DNA from: Posidoniimonas polymericola
GTDB taxonomy: Bacteria; Planctomycetota; Planctomycetia; Pirellulales; Lacipirellulaceae
DNA: 64,000 bases
Direction: 5' to 3'
Assembly: GCF_007859935.1 (NCBI RefSeq)
Contig: NZ_SJPO01000005.1
Span: 372,001-436,000 of the forward strand
Position numbers and translations under genes: made by a program. The notes under the pieces were generated by a model. It was not told the origin of the DNA, did not search any database, and was given only the letters and a program-made list of their open reading frames with translations. This document shows, piece by piece, positions 37,281 through 46,950 of this stretch (position 1 is the stretch's first letter; each line of letters begins with the position of its first letter).

Positions 37281-37591
37281 TAGCTTGTCGTTCTGAGTGA
37301 GACCAGGAACAGATACCTACAGTAGGCCAACCGGGGTCCCGCCCAGACCACGTAGCTTCGGCCAATCAAATCACAAGCTTCAAATGTAAATGTGGCGTGT
37401 GCGGGAAACAATCATCGAGGTCGATCATCGACCAAAACGCGGCAATCCGAAACCTCGCGACAGGGGAGCCTCTGCGCAATCGATCGAATGGCGTGCGCAA
37501 CCGTGATTGGTGCCCGCCAACCGTCCCCCCATTGAGTGTGAGTTCCGATGCTGCGACGGACGACGCCGAGCGACCATTCCGGCGTCGCCGA
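37281..37591. other. Gene-free stretch upstream of PEP-CTERM paralogue B
   Basis: 311 bp without a credible gene. It includes an AT-richer patch (about 37368-37392) that is a plausible promoter location for the minus-strand PEP-CTERM gene. Nothing else was recognised. Confidence 0.4.
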
Positions 37592-39067
37592 CTAGCCGCG
37601 GCTTGGGTCTCCCGACCGCCACAGCGAGCCTATTGCCGAGAGAAGTCCTGCAATAGCAATCGCGGGCGGCAGCGGCGCCGCGGTCGCCGCCGCGGGCGAG
37701 GTCCCGTAGGCCTCGCTCCAGGCAAGGTAGTCCTGCGCATCGGTAATTCCGGATGACGCGGTCTCGTTTGCCAGCAGCTCACCGCGCGTTACCGCGTCAC
37801 GCCACGCCGTGTAGTCGGCGGCGTCGACCAGGCCGTCCTGGTTGTAATCGCCGGGCTTCGCAGGGCGGGCGGACAGGGTCAACGCGTAAAGCTGCACCGC
37901 GTCCGAGTCGCCCGCGACCCGCAAGAAATACTCGCCGGGCGAGTCGAGCGCAACGCCTAGCAACTGCTCTGATTCACCGAGCCCGGCAGACGCGGCCGAG
38001 GCAACCAGTAAAGGCTCGGCGGCGCCCGCTTGGAACACCTCAACCAGGAGGTCGCTCTGGCTGGACGCGTTCACTAAGTGGTAGAGCTCGTTCGAATTGG
38101 CCCGTTCGGTGTAGTTGCGGCCGCGGGGGTCGAGCGTCACGTCGACAACGATGGGCGCGGCGACACTCAGGACGAAGAAATCCTCGTCGGCGGCGCCGGT
38201 GATGCTGACGAAGTCCTCGCCGCCAGGCGAGACCATTCCGACCGTGTCCGGCGTGTCGAGCCCGAGGGTGATCGTTTGCCCCTGCAGCAAAGTCCCGAGC
38301 GGGGTGGCGGCGGCGAAAGAACCGTTGCCACCCAAGGCGCCCCGCTCGTGCCGATCGCCGTAGAGCGAGTGGATCCCACGGATGTCGTCGAGCTGGGGTC
38401 CGTCGTAGCTCAAGGAATTCGACACAAACGGGGACATCAGCACGTGCGTGTTGGACGAGTCCATGTGCGCCAGGCCGAGGCTGTGGCCTGCCTCGTGCAT
38501 CAGCGTGTTGCGCAGCAACGCGTAGTCGTCCGCTGCGTCGCCGAACCGGACGACGTCGCTGGTGTCGAGGGTCAGGTCGGCGTTGGGAATGAAGCCAGAC
38601 TGCCCGTAGGTCCCGCCCACGCCATCGAGGGTTGCCCCGCCGAGCCGGATATCGCCCCGCACGCCCAACACGCCCAGGTTCGCGTTGGATCCGTGGGGCA
38701 CGCCGTCGTCATTCGGTTCGTACACCAGCGAGACGCCGCTCACCTCGGCCCAGCGTTCGAACGACTGCTCGACATAGGCGAACCACGGCCGCTGCTTAAG
38801 GTCGGCGCCGCCACCCGCGTAGTTGAACAGCGCATCGAGGTCAGCGATCAGGTCGCTCGAACGACTCTGCGAGCCAACCGCGTTGAGCAGCGTCGAGCCG
38901 TCGGGAACGATACTCCACGAAAGCGTGACCGGGAGCCCCGCCGGCTGGGCGAAACTGTCGGTCGCGGTGCTGGACCACCGGCCGTTGGAATAGAAGGCGT
39001 TCGACTCCACCGGAACGCAGAACGCGCCGCCAAGGGCTAACAACAGGAGCAGCAGAGCAGATCGCAA
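37592..39067 (-). CDS. Secreted matrixin-type zinc metalloprotease with dockerin motif
   Basis: About 491 residues from a TTG at 39067 (GGGA about 8 nt upstream). That start puts a clean signal peptide at the N-terminus ('RSALLLLLLALGGAFCVPV'); an ATG at 39253 would add 62 residues in front of it. The zinc site 'LMHEAGHSLGLAHMD' (HExxHxxGxxH) and the following Met-turn 'VLMSP' define a metzincin of the matrixin type. A beta-rich domain follows (about 230-400), then 'GDYNQDGLVDAADYTAWRDA' (dockerin-like) and a hydrophobic tail ending GDPSRG. That tail is PEP-CTERM-like but lacks a clear PEP. It is an extracellular protease; the target is unknown. Confidence 0.87.
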   Translation of the reverse strand: MRSALLLLLLALGGAFCVPVESNAFYSNGRWSSTATDSFAQPAGLPVTLSWSIVPDGSTLLNAVGSQSRSSDLIADLDALFNYAGGGADLKQRPWFAYVEQSFERWAEVSGVSLVYEPNDDGVPHGSNANLGVLGVRGDIRLGGATLDGVGGTYGQSGFIPNADLTLDTSDVVRFGDAADDYALLRNTLMHEAGHSLGLAHMDSSNTHVLMSPFVSNSLSYDGPQLDDIRGIHSLYGDRHERGALGGNGSFAAATPLGTLLQGQTITLGLDTPDTVGMVSPGGEDFVSITGAADEDFFVLSVAAPIVVDVTLDPRGRNYTERANSNELYHLVNASSQSDLLVEVFQAGAAEPLLVASAASAGLGESEQLLGVALDSPGEYFLRVAGDSDAVQLYALTLSARPAKPGDYNQDGLVDAADYTAWRDAVTRGELLANETASSGITDAQDYLAWSEAYGTSPAAATAAPLPPAIAIAGLLSAIGSLWRSGDPSRG

Positions 39068-39350
39068 ATCGAAGAATCCCAGGCAGGCGACACGAACGGG
39101 CAGAGCCGTTATTAGAATCACCCGCAAAGCCGCGGACAACGAGATTGTCTCAGCCGACAGCCAGCTTGTCGCCCGCAATCGGGAAATCGCACAGAGCGAT
39201 CCCGTCGCGAAGGGCGGCGCCGACGCCCCCCACGAATCGATCTGCGCTAACACGAGAGCGGGGCGCCAAGAATCGACCGCCCGCGTCCATTACGATGGAG
39301 ACCTGGCTAGCAACTCGACCACGACAAACCACAGCGATGGAGATCCATCA

Positions 39351-41339
39351 ATGCGGCGACTACTCACAATCGGCATCGTGATCGGCGGGCTCGCCGCGCT
39401 TGCCGCCGCCGCATCGGCGCGAGAGGTGCTCGACGTCGCCCGCCAGTACGACAACGGCGGCGGGTACCACTGGACCGCCGGCAACTCGGGGACGCCCATC
39501 GAACTACGATTCGAAAACCGGGTATTGCTCCCGCGGGGCAAGGGCTCGTTCTGCTGCGGGTACACCCTGGCGATCGCGTTCGAGGTCGCCGAAGAACGCG
39601 GACTGCTCGCAGGCAAGACGTTCGACGAGATCAGGGCGTTCCAGAAGGACTGGTACGGCGACGGCCCCGACAGCCGCGAGACCTTGATCGTCAAAGCGGT
39701 AGAGCGGCTCGGCATCGGCCGGCAAGTCGCCCACCCCGATGCCATGCCAGGCGACTTCGTCCAGCTCTGGCGGACCAGCGGGTCGGGGCACAGCGTCGTG
39801 CTGCTGGATTGGGTGAGGGAAGACGGGAAGATTGTGGGGCTGAAGTACCGCAGCTCACAAAAGTCGACCGACGGCATCGGCGACCGCGTCGAGTACTTCT
39901 CCGACTCCCCCGGGCACGACGGCAAGGTCGTGCGGGACCGGACCTACCTATGTCGGCTGTTCAAGAACGCGTTGGAACCTAGCATGCAAGAAGCACAGCA
40001 GCTCGCCCTCGCTGGCGAGTACTCCCGGGCAGAAGAGATCCTCGCAGCGGCGGCCGCCGACTCTTCGGCCGCGGACGCAACGGCCGCGGCGATTGAACTC
40101 GAACGTATCCGCCGCGCCCGCCACGAGTTTGGGCTCAACGGCGACGAGCTGCTCGCGCAGATCCAGAAACAGATCCCCGACGCGACCCTCGCCGACATGG
40201 CCCGCTGGCGCGACGCCGGCGACCTGCAGCACCGCACCATCGACGGACAAATCAGCTACTTCCGCCGGGCGGCGTCGAACCTGTTCCGCTTCAACGCCGA
40301 CGCAAAACGGCGTAGCAATCCGCAAGCGGCAGCCGGCCGCTTCGACCAGACCGGGCTCATCGCCGAGCTAGTCGACTTGGCAGAAGCGTCGGCCGCTCCC
40401 GCGGTGTACCCCGTCCGGCACAAGGTGAAATACACCCTGACAATCAAGCCGGGCAACCCGCTAGCGAAACCGGGCGCCAAGGTCCGCGTCTGGCTGCCCT
40501 ACCCGCAGGAGTACCAGCAGCAACAACAGGTGAAGCTCCTATCGTCCTCCCCCGGGCATCAGAAGATCGCGGCGAATGGCCATCCGCACCGCACGATCTA
40601 CTTCGAGCAGGTCGTCCAAGACGAAGCGGCGCCGCTGGCGTTTAGCGCCGAGTACGAGTACGTCGTCTCGGCGTGGGCGCCGATGCCGTCGGCCGACGAG
40701 GTCCAGTCTTATGATAAAGCAGGCGAGCTCTACCGCGAGTTCACCGCCGAGCGTCTGCCGCACATCGCGCTCGACGACGCGACCCGCGACCTCGCCGCAA
40801 AGATTGTCGGCGATGAGCCCAACCCCCTGCTCCGCGCCAAGAAGATCTTCCGCTGGGTCTCCGCCAATATCCCGTGGTGCGCCGAGATCGAGTACTGCCT
40901 GATCGACAGCCTGGCCAAGAAGGGCATTGCCGCCGGACGCGGCGACTGCGGCGTGCAGGGCATGGTGTTCATCACCCTCTGCCGGGCGGCGGGCGTCCCC
41001 GCCCGCTGGCAGAGCGGCTGGCAGACCAAACCGGGCGAGGAGAACATGCACGACTGGGCCGAGTTCTACGTCGAGCCGTGGGGCTGGCTGCCGGCCGACG
41101 CGTCGCACGGCGTCCGTCGGCACGACGATCCGCGTGTGCAGGACTTCCTGTGCGGCGGACTCGACCCGTACCGCATGATCGTCAACCTCGACTTCGCCCG
41201 GGAGCTCGACCCGCCGAAGTCCAGCTACCGCAGCGAGCCCAACGACTTCCAACGCGGCGAGGTCGAAATCGACGGCCACAACCTCTACTTCGACCAGTGG
41301 AAGTGGGACTTCGAGGTCACCGCCGACCCGCGCGAGTAG
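39351..41339 (+). CDS. Secreted protein with Cys/His amidase-like and transglutaminase domains
   Basis: 662 residues with a signal peptide (about 1-23). The N-terminal domain (about 40-200) has 'GKGSFCCGYTLA' (Cys about 66) and 'SGSGHSVVLLDWV' (His about 146), a Cys-His arrangement like NlpC/P60 or CHAP amidases. A helical linker follows. The C-terminal transglutaminase-like domain carries the triad Cys ('RGDCGVQGMVFITL', about 531), His ('NMHDWAEFY', about 566) and Asp ('LPADASHG', about 582). It may cleave or remodel peptide or cell-wall cross-links outside the cytoplasm. Two catalytic folds in one chain is uncommon. It is divergent from the matrixin gene. Confidence 0.82.
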   Translation: MRRLLTIGIVIGGLAALAAAASAREVLDVARQYDNGGGYHWTAGNSGTPIELRFENRVLLPRGKGSFCCGYTLAIAFEVAEERGLLAGKTFDEIRAFQKDWYGDGPDSRETLIVKAVERLGIGRQVAHPDAMPGDFVQLWRTSGSGHSVVLLDWVREDGKIVGLKYRSSQKSTDGIGDRVEYFSDSPGHDGKVVRDRTYLCRLFKNALEPSMQEAQQLALAGEYSRAEEILAAAAADSSAADATAAAIELERIRRARHEFGLNGDELLAQIQKQIPDATLADMARWRDAGDLQHRTIDGQISYFRRAASNLFRFNADAKRRSNPQAAAGRFDQTGLIAELVDLAEASAAPAVYPVRHKVKYTLTIKPGNPLAKPGAKVRVWLPYPQEYQQQQQVKLLSSSPGHQKIAANGHPHRTIYFEQVVQDEAAPLAFSAEYEYVVSAWAPMPSADEVQSYDKAGELYREFTAERLPHIALDDATRDLAAKIVGDEPNPLLRAKKIFRWVSANIPWCAEIEYCLIDSLAKKGIAAGRGDCGVQGMVFITLCRAAGVPARWQSGWQTKPGEENMHDWAEFYVEPWGWLPADASHGVRRHDDPRVQDFLCGGLDPYRMIVNLDFARELDPPKSSYRSEPNDFQRGEVEIDGHNLYFDQWKWDFEVTADPRE

Positions 41340-41536
41340 GCGACCTCGGCAAGAAGAGTCGGCGACGCGTCCCACGTCAAGGAAAGACGCCGCACGGCAA
41401 CGGCGTCGCGGACTAGGCGTGGAAGGGGAACCACCGCACCGAGCCGGTAATCGCGGCTTTGGAGAGCGTAATACGCTTCGCCATCGCACGCCAACCAGCA
41501 GTCGCAAGAGGCGACTCAGAAACAACTTAGGTCAAG

Positions 41537-41610
<74 letters not shown>

Positions 41611-41782
41611 TAAGTGCGTTCCGGCTTGCGGCCGGGCTCCTCAGTATAGCGTCGGCTGCGCGGGCGGCTAGGGCTTAGTCTGGACCACGCCGGGAGTGGT
41701 TTTGCCGAACAGGTTGGCTGGGAAGGGACGCAAACTCTTCCTAGTTGCCCCACATTTCACGAAATTGTCGGAAATTCTTGCC

Positions 41783-41815
41783 CGGCAAGGAGTTCCGCCG
41801 TTATCCGCCTTGCCG
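41783..41815. repeat. Short inverted repeat downstream of hypothetical gene start region
   Basis: CGGCAAGG (41783-41790) pairs perfectly with CCTTGCCG (41808-41815). The 275 bp between the tRNA and the small ORF hold nothing else I can identify. Confidence 0.4.
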
Positions 41816-41885
41816 TCCGCCCACTGATGCGGTGTAATCACGGATTGGAGGAACGGCAAGGAATTAGCCGCCGCCTCGAAAACGT

Positions 41886-42089
41886 ATGGAAACTCCCTCC
41901 AACTTGGGCTCGGCCCCGATGAAGCGTCTGAACTGGAAGAACGCGATTTATTACGGCGAGGTGTTTGGGTTCGTTTTCGCCTGGGCCGTAGGCTTGGTGA
42001 TTGCGCTCAGCAGCTCGCGAGACGGCTCCGCCGCGCAAGATACCAACACGGTAGTTGCCGCGGGCGCCACGCCCCGGGCGATTGACTGA
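41886..42089 (+). CDS. Small single-pass membrane protein (67 aa)
   Basis: 67 residues with one hydrophobic helix (about 25-42, 'VFGFVFAWAVGLVIALSS') between a polar N-terminus and a short Ala/Thr-rich tail. It is isolated, with a tRNA gene upstream and the convergent der gene downstream. No family is recognised. Confidence 0.5.
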   Translation: METPSNLGSAPMKRLNWKNAIYYGEVFGFVFAWAVGLVIALSSSRDGSAAQDTNTVVAAGATPRAID

Positions 42090-42399
42090 CGGTCCGCCCC
42101 CCCGGGTGGTCCAATTGAATGACGGGCCCCGCGAATGGTGGGACCGGCTGCCGCCAACCAATCTCGCAAGCTCTTCTCGACGCGCCCGCGATTCTGTCCC
42201 CGGCCCTGCTCTTGTTGCTTCGGCCGCGCACTTTACGCTACAGCACTATAGGCAAGCAGTAACGATTCTGCTGGCTGCTGCTAGATTGGCGCCCGCCGGT
42301 GGTTCGCGGTTTTCGCTCGCTGGCAACCCTGCGCGGCATCCGAAAACCGCGTGCTCCGGCATTGCGGAAGAAGCTGGCGGAACCGCTGGCTGCCCGGCT
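42090..42399. other. Gene-free stretch with an 11-bp inverted repeat downstream of der
   Basis: CGCGGTTTTCG (42305-42315) and CGAAAACCGCG (42341-42351) are perfect inverted copies with a 25-nt loop, 50-95 bp beyond the der stop. They could terminate the der transcript. No gene was found. Confidence 0.5.
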
Positions 42400-43761
42400 C
42401 TAATTGTCCGCCGCGATCTTGGCGTCGATCTCGTCGGTGAGGTCGGTCTTGTCGCGGCGTCGCAGGTAGAGCTTGATCGGCACCTCCGCAAAATCGCAGA
42501 CGTCCCGGCACTTGCTAAGCAGGTACCGCTGGTAGGGCGCCGCGATGGCCGATGGTTGACTGCAGAACATCACGATCGTCGGCGGCTCGACCCCCACCTG
42601 CGTGGCGTAGTAGATCTTCGGCCGTCGGTTCTGGTAGACCGGCGGCGGGTTGACGCGGACCGCGTCGCGGAGCATGCGGTTGAGCTGCCCGGTGCTAGTG
42701 CGCTGCCGGGCCTGCTTGAACAACATCTGCGAGTGGTTCAGCAACGCCTTGACGTTCTTGCCAGTCTGACCGGTGATGAACGCGATCGGCGCGTACCGCA
42801 GCGTGCGGAAGGTGTCGTGCAGGTAGGTGACCCACTTCTCGGTCGGCATGGTCTCTGCCAGCAGATCCCATTTGTTAACCACCAGAATGCACGGCTTGTA
42901 CTGCTGGGCGATGTAGTCGCAGAGCTGCTTGTCGACCTTGCTGATCCGCTCCGAGGCGTCCAGGAACAGCAGCACCACGTCGGCCCGGCGGATGCTGCGT
43001 TCGGCGCGGTGGGTGCCGTAGAAGTCGATGTCCTGCTTGCGTCCCTGCCGGCGGCGGAGGCCCGGCGTGTCGATCGCCACGAACGACTTGCCATCGAGCT
43101 CAAACCGCACGTCGACGCTGTCGCGGGTGGTGCCCGGAATCTCGCTGACGATCATGCGCTCGGACTGCACCAGGGTATTAATGAAGGTGCTCTTGCCGAC
43201 GTTGCGACGGCCGACGATGGCGACCTTCATCTCCGTTTCTTCTTCGCCGTCCGACTCCTTGGCCGGCGGCAGCCGTTCCAGGATCTGGTTCATCAGCACC
43301 GCGCGGCCGCGGTTCTGCATGGTGCTGATCTTGTCGGCACGGCCGTGGCCCAGGCGGGCGAATTCTTCAGCGGCGCCGTCGAAGGTGTGGTCGTCGGTCT
43401 TGTTGGCCAGGCAGATGACCGGCGTTTTGAGGTACCGCAGCCGTTTGGCGACCTCCTGATCGAGGGTGGTCACACCGCTGCGGCTGTCGACAACAAACAG
43501 CACCACGTCCGCGGAGTCGATAGCGAATGCGATCTGGTTCTCGATATGTTCGGTAAGGTCGTCCTCGTCGAGGTGCCCCATGCCGCCGGTGTCGACCAGC
43601 TCGAAGAACCGACCCTCGTGCTCCATCAGGTGCGTCATGCGGTCGCGGGTGACGCCGGGGCGGTCGTCGACAATGGCGATCCGCCGACCGGCGAGCCAGT
43701 TGAAGACGCTGCTCTTGCCGACGTTCGGACGGCCGACGATGACTACCTGGGGGACGCCCAT
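42400..43761 (-). CDS. der: Ribosome biogenesis GTPase Der (EngA)
   Basis: 453 residues with two complete tandem GTPase domains. G1 motifs are 'VGRPNVGKSSVFN' (about 10) and 'VGRRNVGKSTFIN' (about 184). G3 motifs are 'VDTGGMG' and 'IDTPGLR', and G4 motifs are 'NKTD' and 'NKWD'. The C-terminal KH-like domain follows ('RVNPPPVYQNRRPKIYYATQ', 'YLRRRDKTD'). Der acts in 50S subunit assembly. It is divergent from the uracil-DNA glycosylase gene (160 bp between starts). Confidence 0.97.
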   Translation of the reverse strand: MGVPQVVIVGRPNVGKSSVFNWLAGRRIAIVDDRPGVTRDRMTHLMEHEGRFFELVDTGGMGHLDEDDLTEHIENQIAFAIDSADVVLFVVDSRSGVTTLDQEVAKRLRYLKTPVICLANKTDDHTFDGAAEEFARLGHGRADKISTMQNRGRAVLMNQILERLPPAKESDGEEETEMKVAIVGRRNVGKSTFINTLVQSERMIVSEIPGTTRDSVDVRFELDGKSFVAIDTPGLRRRQGRKQDIDFYGTHRAERSIRRADVVLLFLDASERISKVDKQLCDYIAQQYKPCILVVNKWDLLAETMPTEKWVTYLHDTFRTLRYAPIAFITGQTGKNVKALLNHSQMLFKQARQRTSTGQLNRMLRDAVRVNPPPVYQNRRPKIYYATQVGVEPPTIVMFCSQPSAIAAPYQRYLLSKCRDVCDFAEVPIKLYLRRRDKTDLTDEIDAKIAADN

Positions 43762-43921
43762 AAAGGGATCGCAGTCGCGACTTGGTGAAGAATCTGGTGA
43801 GGGTTAACCCATCTATCATAAGCAGAGCGGCGCTGGCGGTGTAGCGGGCTGAGGGCCGCGGCTGGCCGGATTCGCCGGGGAGACGTAGACTCAGTGCCTT
43901 GCCAATCCCCGGAATCTTGCC

Positions 43922-44698
43922 ATGGACCAGCCAGACTACCGCCGCGCACTAGAGCAGTGTCTCGAGGGCCTGCTGGCGGCCGGCGTTCGCCAGCTGCCAC
44001 GGTCCACCGCCCCGCTGACGTTGCAGGAGACCGCGGCCGAACCAGCGCCGTCCCCATCGACGGGGCAGACTACGATCGACCCGCCCCTGCCCGCAGCGGC
44101 GGCTCAAACGCCCGCCGCCCTGCCCGCCTCGGTGACCGCGGCGCCAACACTCGATGTGCTGCAGGGCCAGGTGGCAGACTGCCGACGCTGCGACGAACTG
44201 GCCCGCACCCGCACCCAGACGGTGTTTGGAGTCGGCGACCCCAATGCCCGGCTCTGCTTCATGGGCGAAGCTCCCGGCGCCGACGAGGACCGGCAGGGCG
44301 AGCCGTTTGTCGGCCGCGCCGGTCAGCTGCTGGACAAGATTATCCAGGCGTGCCGGATGCAGCGATCGGAGGTTTACATCCTCAACACGCTGAAGTGCCG
44401 GCCACCGGGCAACCGCAATCCGAAGCCGGAGGAGGCCGCCAACTGCAGCGGATTCCTCAACCGCCAGCTCGAGCTTATCGACCCTGAGTTCATCTGCTGC
44501 CTGGGGGCGGTCGCGGCCCAGAGCCTGCTCCAGACTCAAACCCCCATCGGTCGCCTGCGGGGCGGCGTGCACGACTATCGCGGCATCAAGGTGGTGTGCA
44601 CCTACCACCCGGCGTACCTGCTGCGGAACCCAGCGGCCAAGAAGGACGCGTGGGACGACATGAAGATGCTGATGTCGCTGATGGGGGTCGAACTTTAG
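43922..44698 (+). CDS. Family 4 uracil-DNA glycosylase (4Fe-4S)
   Basis: 258 residues. The N-terminal about 75 residues are a low-complexity Pro/Ala/Thr linker. The catalytic domain has '[20 protein letters not shown]', the family-4 motif '[20 protein letters not shown]', '[18 protein letters not shown]', '[11 protein letters not shown]' and the late motif '[10 protein letters not shown]'. Four cysteines (CRRC, KC, ANC) are placed as iron-sulfur ligands. It removes uracil from DNA in base excision repair. Confidence 0.93.
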   Translation: MDQPDYRRALEQCLEGLLAAGVRQLPRSTAPLTLQETAAEPAPSPSTGQTTIDPPLPAAAAQTPAALPASVTAAPTLDVLQGQVADCRRCDELARTRTQTVFGVGDPNARLCFMGEAPGADEDRQGEPFVGRAGQLLDKIIQACRMQRSEVYILNTLKCRPPGNRNPKPEEAANCSGFLNRQLELIDPEFICCLGAVAAQSLLQTQTPIGRLRGGVHDYRGIKVVCTYHPAYLLRNPAAKKDAWDDMKMLMSLMGVEL

Positions 44699-44969
44699 GC
44701 GTTTTCACCAAGCCTGCTGCCCCGTCGGCGACGACCCTGCCGGTTGCTCTGCTAGCGCAGGTAGACCTTGCCAGTCGTGCCGGTCGTGCCGACGCTAGCC
44801 CACGCAGACTTCTCTGGTGGGGCCTCCAAATGCTTTCGATGCCCCGGGTTCGTTGGTAGAGTCAGAGTCATGGCCGCCGGCGTCTGCAGGCGGGCTTACT
44901 CGGGGTTCGGAACCCCTCCCGTATGGCTGCCGGCGCCCGCCGAGACCCGCTAACTTTGAGCCTTGATTG

Positions 44970-45539
44970 ATGCTGCCTCACCACCAATCACGTCCCGACG
45001 CCGTCGAGCTGCTGCTCCGCAACGCGCAGCTGCGTGACGAACTCGAGCCGTTGTACGACGAGTCCATTGGCTGTGTCGACGTCAACCGGATGACGACCCA
45101 CAGCGAGAACGAATTCCTGCAGTCGATGCTGGAGTGGGAACGGGCGCCGATGGCGCCGATCTGCGAGTGGTTCGAGCCGCGGCTCGCCCTGCCGTCGCCC
45201 GAGGGCGTCGGCGTGGACGAGTTGCCGGCCTTGATTACCGAGGTCACCACCAAGCTGTTCGAGAAGAACATCGTCCTGGACTTCACCGATCACCTGTCCG
45301 ACCGGCAGCTCTACACGCTAATCTACCGCGACATCCTGCCCTCGTTCGAGAAGAAGATTGACCGGCGGGACAGCTACCTGCACTGGGACTGCGCCAACAC
45401 CGACGGCGACCCGGAATCGTGGCTCCGCTACTACGCCAACGACGCCGAACGCGAGATGTGGGAACACGAAACAGGCGGCGAACTGCCCGCCAAACAGGAG
45501 CTGATGCACCGCCGGCGGCTGCCGGTTGCGCCCCTGTAG
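44970..45539 (+). CDS. Conserved-looking hypothetical cytoplasmic protein
   Basis: 189 residues from the ATG at 44970 (a TTG one codon earlier is also in frame). It is acidic and aromatic-rich, with segments such as 'SENEFLQSMLEWERAPMAPI', 'LVLDFTDHLSDRQLYTLIYR'-like and 'DSYLHWDCANTDGDPESWLR'. There is no signal peptide, membrane helix or cysteine cluster. It looks like a real gene by codon pattern, but I do not recognise the family. The flanking genes are not obviously related. Confidence 0.75.
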   Translation: MLPHHQSRPDAVELLLRNAQLRDELEPLYDESIGCVDVNRMTTHSENEFLQSMLEWERAPMAPICEWFEPRLALPSPEGVGVDELPALITEVTTKLFEKNIVLDFTDHLSDRQLYTLIYRDILPSFEKKIDRRDSYLHWDCANTDGDPESWLRYYANDAEREMWEHETGGELPAKQELMHRRRLPVAPL

Positions 45540-45582
45540 CTGACGGCCGTCGAGCCGCCGCCGCCGGACGCCGGGCGGCCTG

Positions 45583-46713
45583 CTACAGCAGGTCGGGCCA
45601 GATGGCGTCGCTGACCAGCAGCCCTTCGCGTGTGAGCCGGAGCCGGCCTTCCACCTGTTCCAGCAGCCCCAGTCCGCAGAGCCAGTCAATCTGCGGACCG
45701 GCAAGGTCTTGCACGGCGTGGCCCGTCGCACCGGCGAATGCGAGCAGATCGATCCCTTCGAGGCGGCGGAGCCCGAAGACCAGCTGCTCGCGGGCCCGCA
45801 TCTCTGGCGATAGCTCCTCACGGAAGGCCACCGGCGATTCGCCGGCAAGCACCCGCTTGAGGTAGGTGGTGGTGCTCTGGTGATTAGTCTCGCGGACGCC
45901 GTTGACGTACCGTGCGGCGCCGGGCCCTGCGGCGTAGTAGCCGCGCCCCGACCAGTAGGCCTCGTTGTGCCGGCTCCGCCGCCCCGGGCGGGCGAAGTTC
46001 GATACCTCGTAGTGCTCGAAGTCGGCGGCGCCCAGCCGGTCGATGGCTGCCAGGTACATCTCTCGCTGCAGGTCTTCGTCGACCTCCAGCAGGGCGCCCG
46101 ACTCGCGGCGGGACCAGAAGGCCGACCCCTTGTCGAATGTTAGCCCGTAGGTCGAGATGTGGCCCACGTCGAGGCTCACGGCGCGGCGGAGATCGGTTTC
46201 CCACTGGTCGAGCGTCTCGCCGGGCGCGGCGAAGATCAGGTCAAGCGACGCCCGCAGGCCACGCTCGTGGCAGGCCTCGATGGCGTCACCGATCTGCTCG
46301 GCCGAGTGGTCCCGCTCCAGCACGGCCAGCTTGTCAGCGTGGAAAGACTGCCCGCCCAGGCTCAACCTCGTGACGCCCGCGGCGGCCAGCATGTCGAGCA
46401 ATTCACCGCCGACATCGGCCGGGTTGGCCTCAACGGTCCACTCGTAGCCTGGCGCGGGCGGAAACCACTCCCGTGCCGACTGCAGCAGGCGACCTAACAA
46501 AGGCGGGCTCAGCCGCGTGGGGGTCCCGCCGCCGACATACAGCGTGTCGACCGGGCACGGCCCCCCCAGCCCGGCGAGCTCCCGCTCGATGGCGTCGAGG
46601 TAGACAGTCGACAGGTCTTCGCGGCCGGCGACGACCGTGAAATTGCAGTAGCCGCAGCGGTGCGCGCAGAACGGCACGTGCAGGTAGGCCGAGCGCGGAG
46701 GGGATACGGGCAT
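45583..46713 (-). CDS. hemW: Radical SAM heme chaperone HemW-like protein
   Basis: 376 residues. The radical-SAM cluster motif is 'CAHRCGYC' (CxxxCxxC, about residues 16-23). It is followed by the HemW/HemN family signatures 'DTLYVGGGTPTRL', 'EWTVEANP', 'RLSLGGQSF' and 'ISTYGLTFDKGSAF', and a C-terminal winged domain ('FGLRRLEGIDLLAFAGATG'). HemW proteins lack the N-terminal CxxxCxxCxC of true HemN, as here; they bind haem and deliver it to acceptor proteins. The gene ends 44 bp from the convergent hypothetical gene. Confidence 0.92.
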   Translation of the reverse strand: MPVSPPRSAYLHVPFCAHRCGYCNFTVVAGREDLSTVYLDAIERELAGLGGPCPVDTLYVGGGTPTRLSPPLLGRLLQSAREWFPPAPGYEWTVEANPADVGGELLDMLAAAGVTRLSLGGQSFHADKLAVLERDHSAEQIGDAIEACHERGLRASLDLIFAAPGETLDQWETDLRRAVSLDVGHISTYGLTFDKGSAFWSRRESGALLEVDEDLQREMYLAAIDRLGAADFEHYEVSNFARPGRRSRHNEAYWSGRGYYAAGPGAARYVNGVRETNHQSTTTYLKRVLAGESPVAFREELSPEMRAREQLVFGLRRLEGIDLLAFAGATGHAVQDLAGPQIDWLCGLGLLEQVEGRLRLTREGLLVSDAIWPDLL

Positions 46714-46746
46714 TGCTTGCGGGGCCGGCCCGTGAGGGATCAGCGG

Positions 46747-46950
46747 CTACTTCTTCTTTTTCTTCGGCGCCGACTTCTTGGCGCCCGCGGCCAGGGCCTT
46801 GGCGACTAGCGCTGAGGAGTCGGCCGCGCTCATTCCAGACAGCAGGACAAACGCCTCGGAGATTACGCGTCGCGTCTCGGCGGCGTTGATCTTCGTCTTG
46901 GCGGTGTCGGTCCGTCTGGCAACCTCGTTGTAGAACTCGTTAAGCGTCAC
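46747..46950 (-). CDS. Small Lys-tailed protein, possibly HU-like N-terminus
   Basis: 67 residues from the GTG at 46950, which has GGAG 7 nt upstream; the longer ATG reading to 47112 is not convincing. The N-terminal about 40 residues ('TLNEFYNEVARRTDTAKTKI', then 'NAAETRRVISEAF') have the helix pattern of the HU/IHF dimerisation half. The C-terminal tail is AKKSAPKKKKK, typical of non-specific nucleic-acid binding. The DNA-binding arm of HU is missing. It might be a small chromatin-like protein; the assignment is tentative. It lies 33 bp upstream of the hemW start on the same strand. Confidence 0.65.
   Translation of the reverse strand: MTLNEFYNEVARRTDTAKTKINAAETRRVISEAFVLLSGMSAADSSALVAKALAAGAKKSAPKKKKK

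Noticed and set aside
41730-41755. Second c-di-GMP riboswitch suggested by GGGACGCAAAC
   Set aside because: The rest of the GEMM-I core (GGCAAACC upstream, AAAGCC and the 3' receptor strand) is absent.
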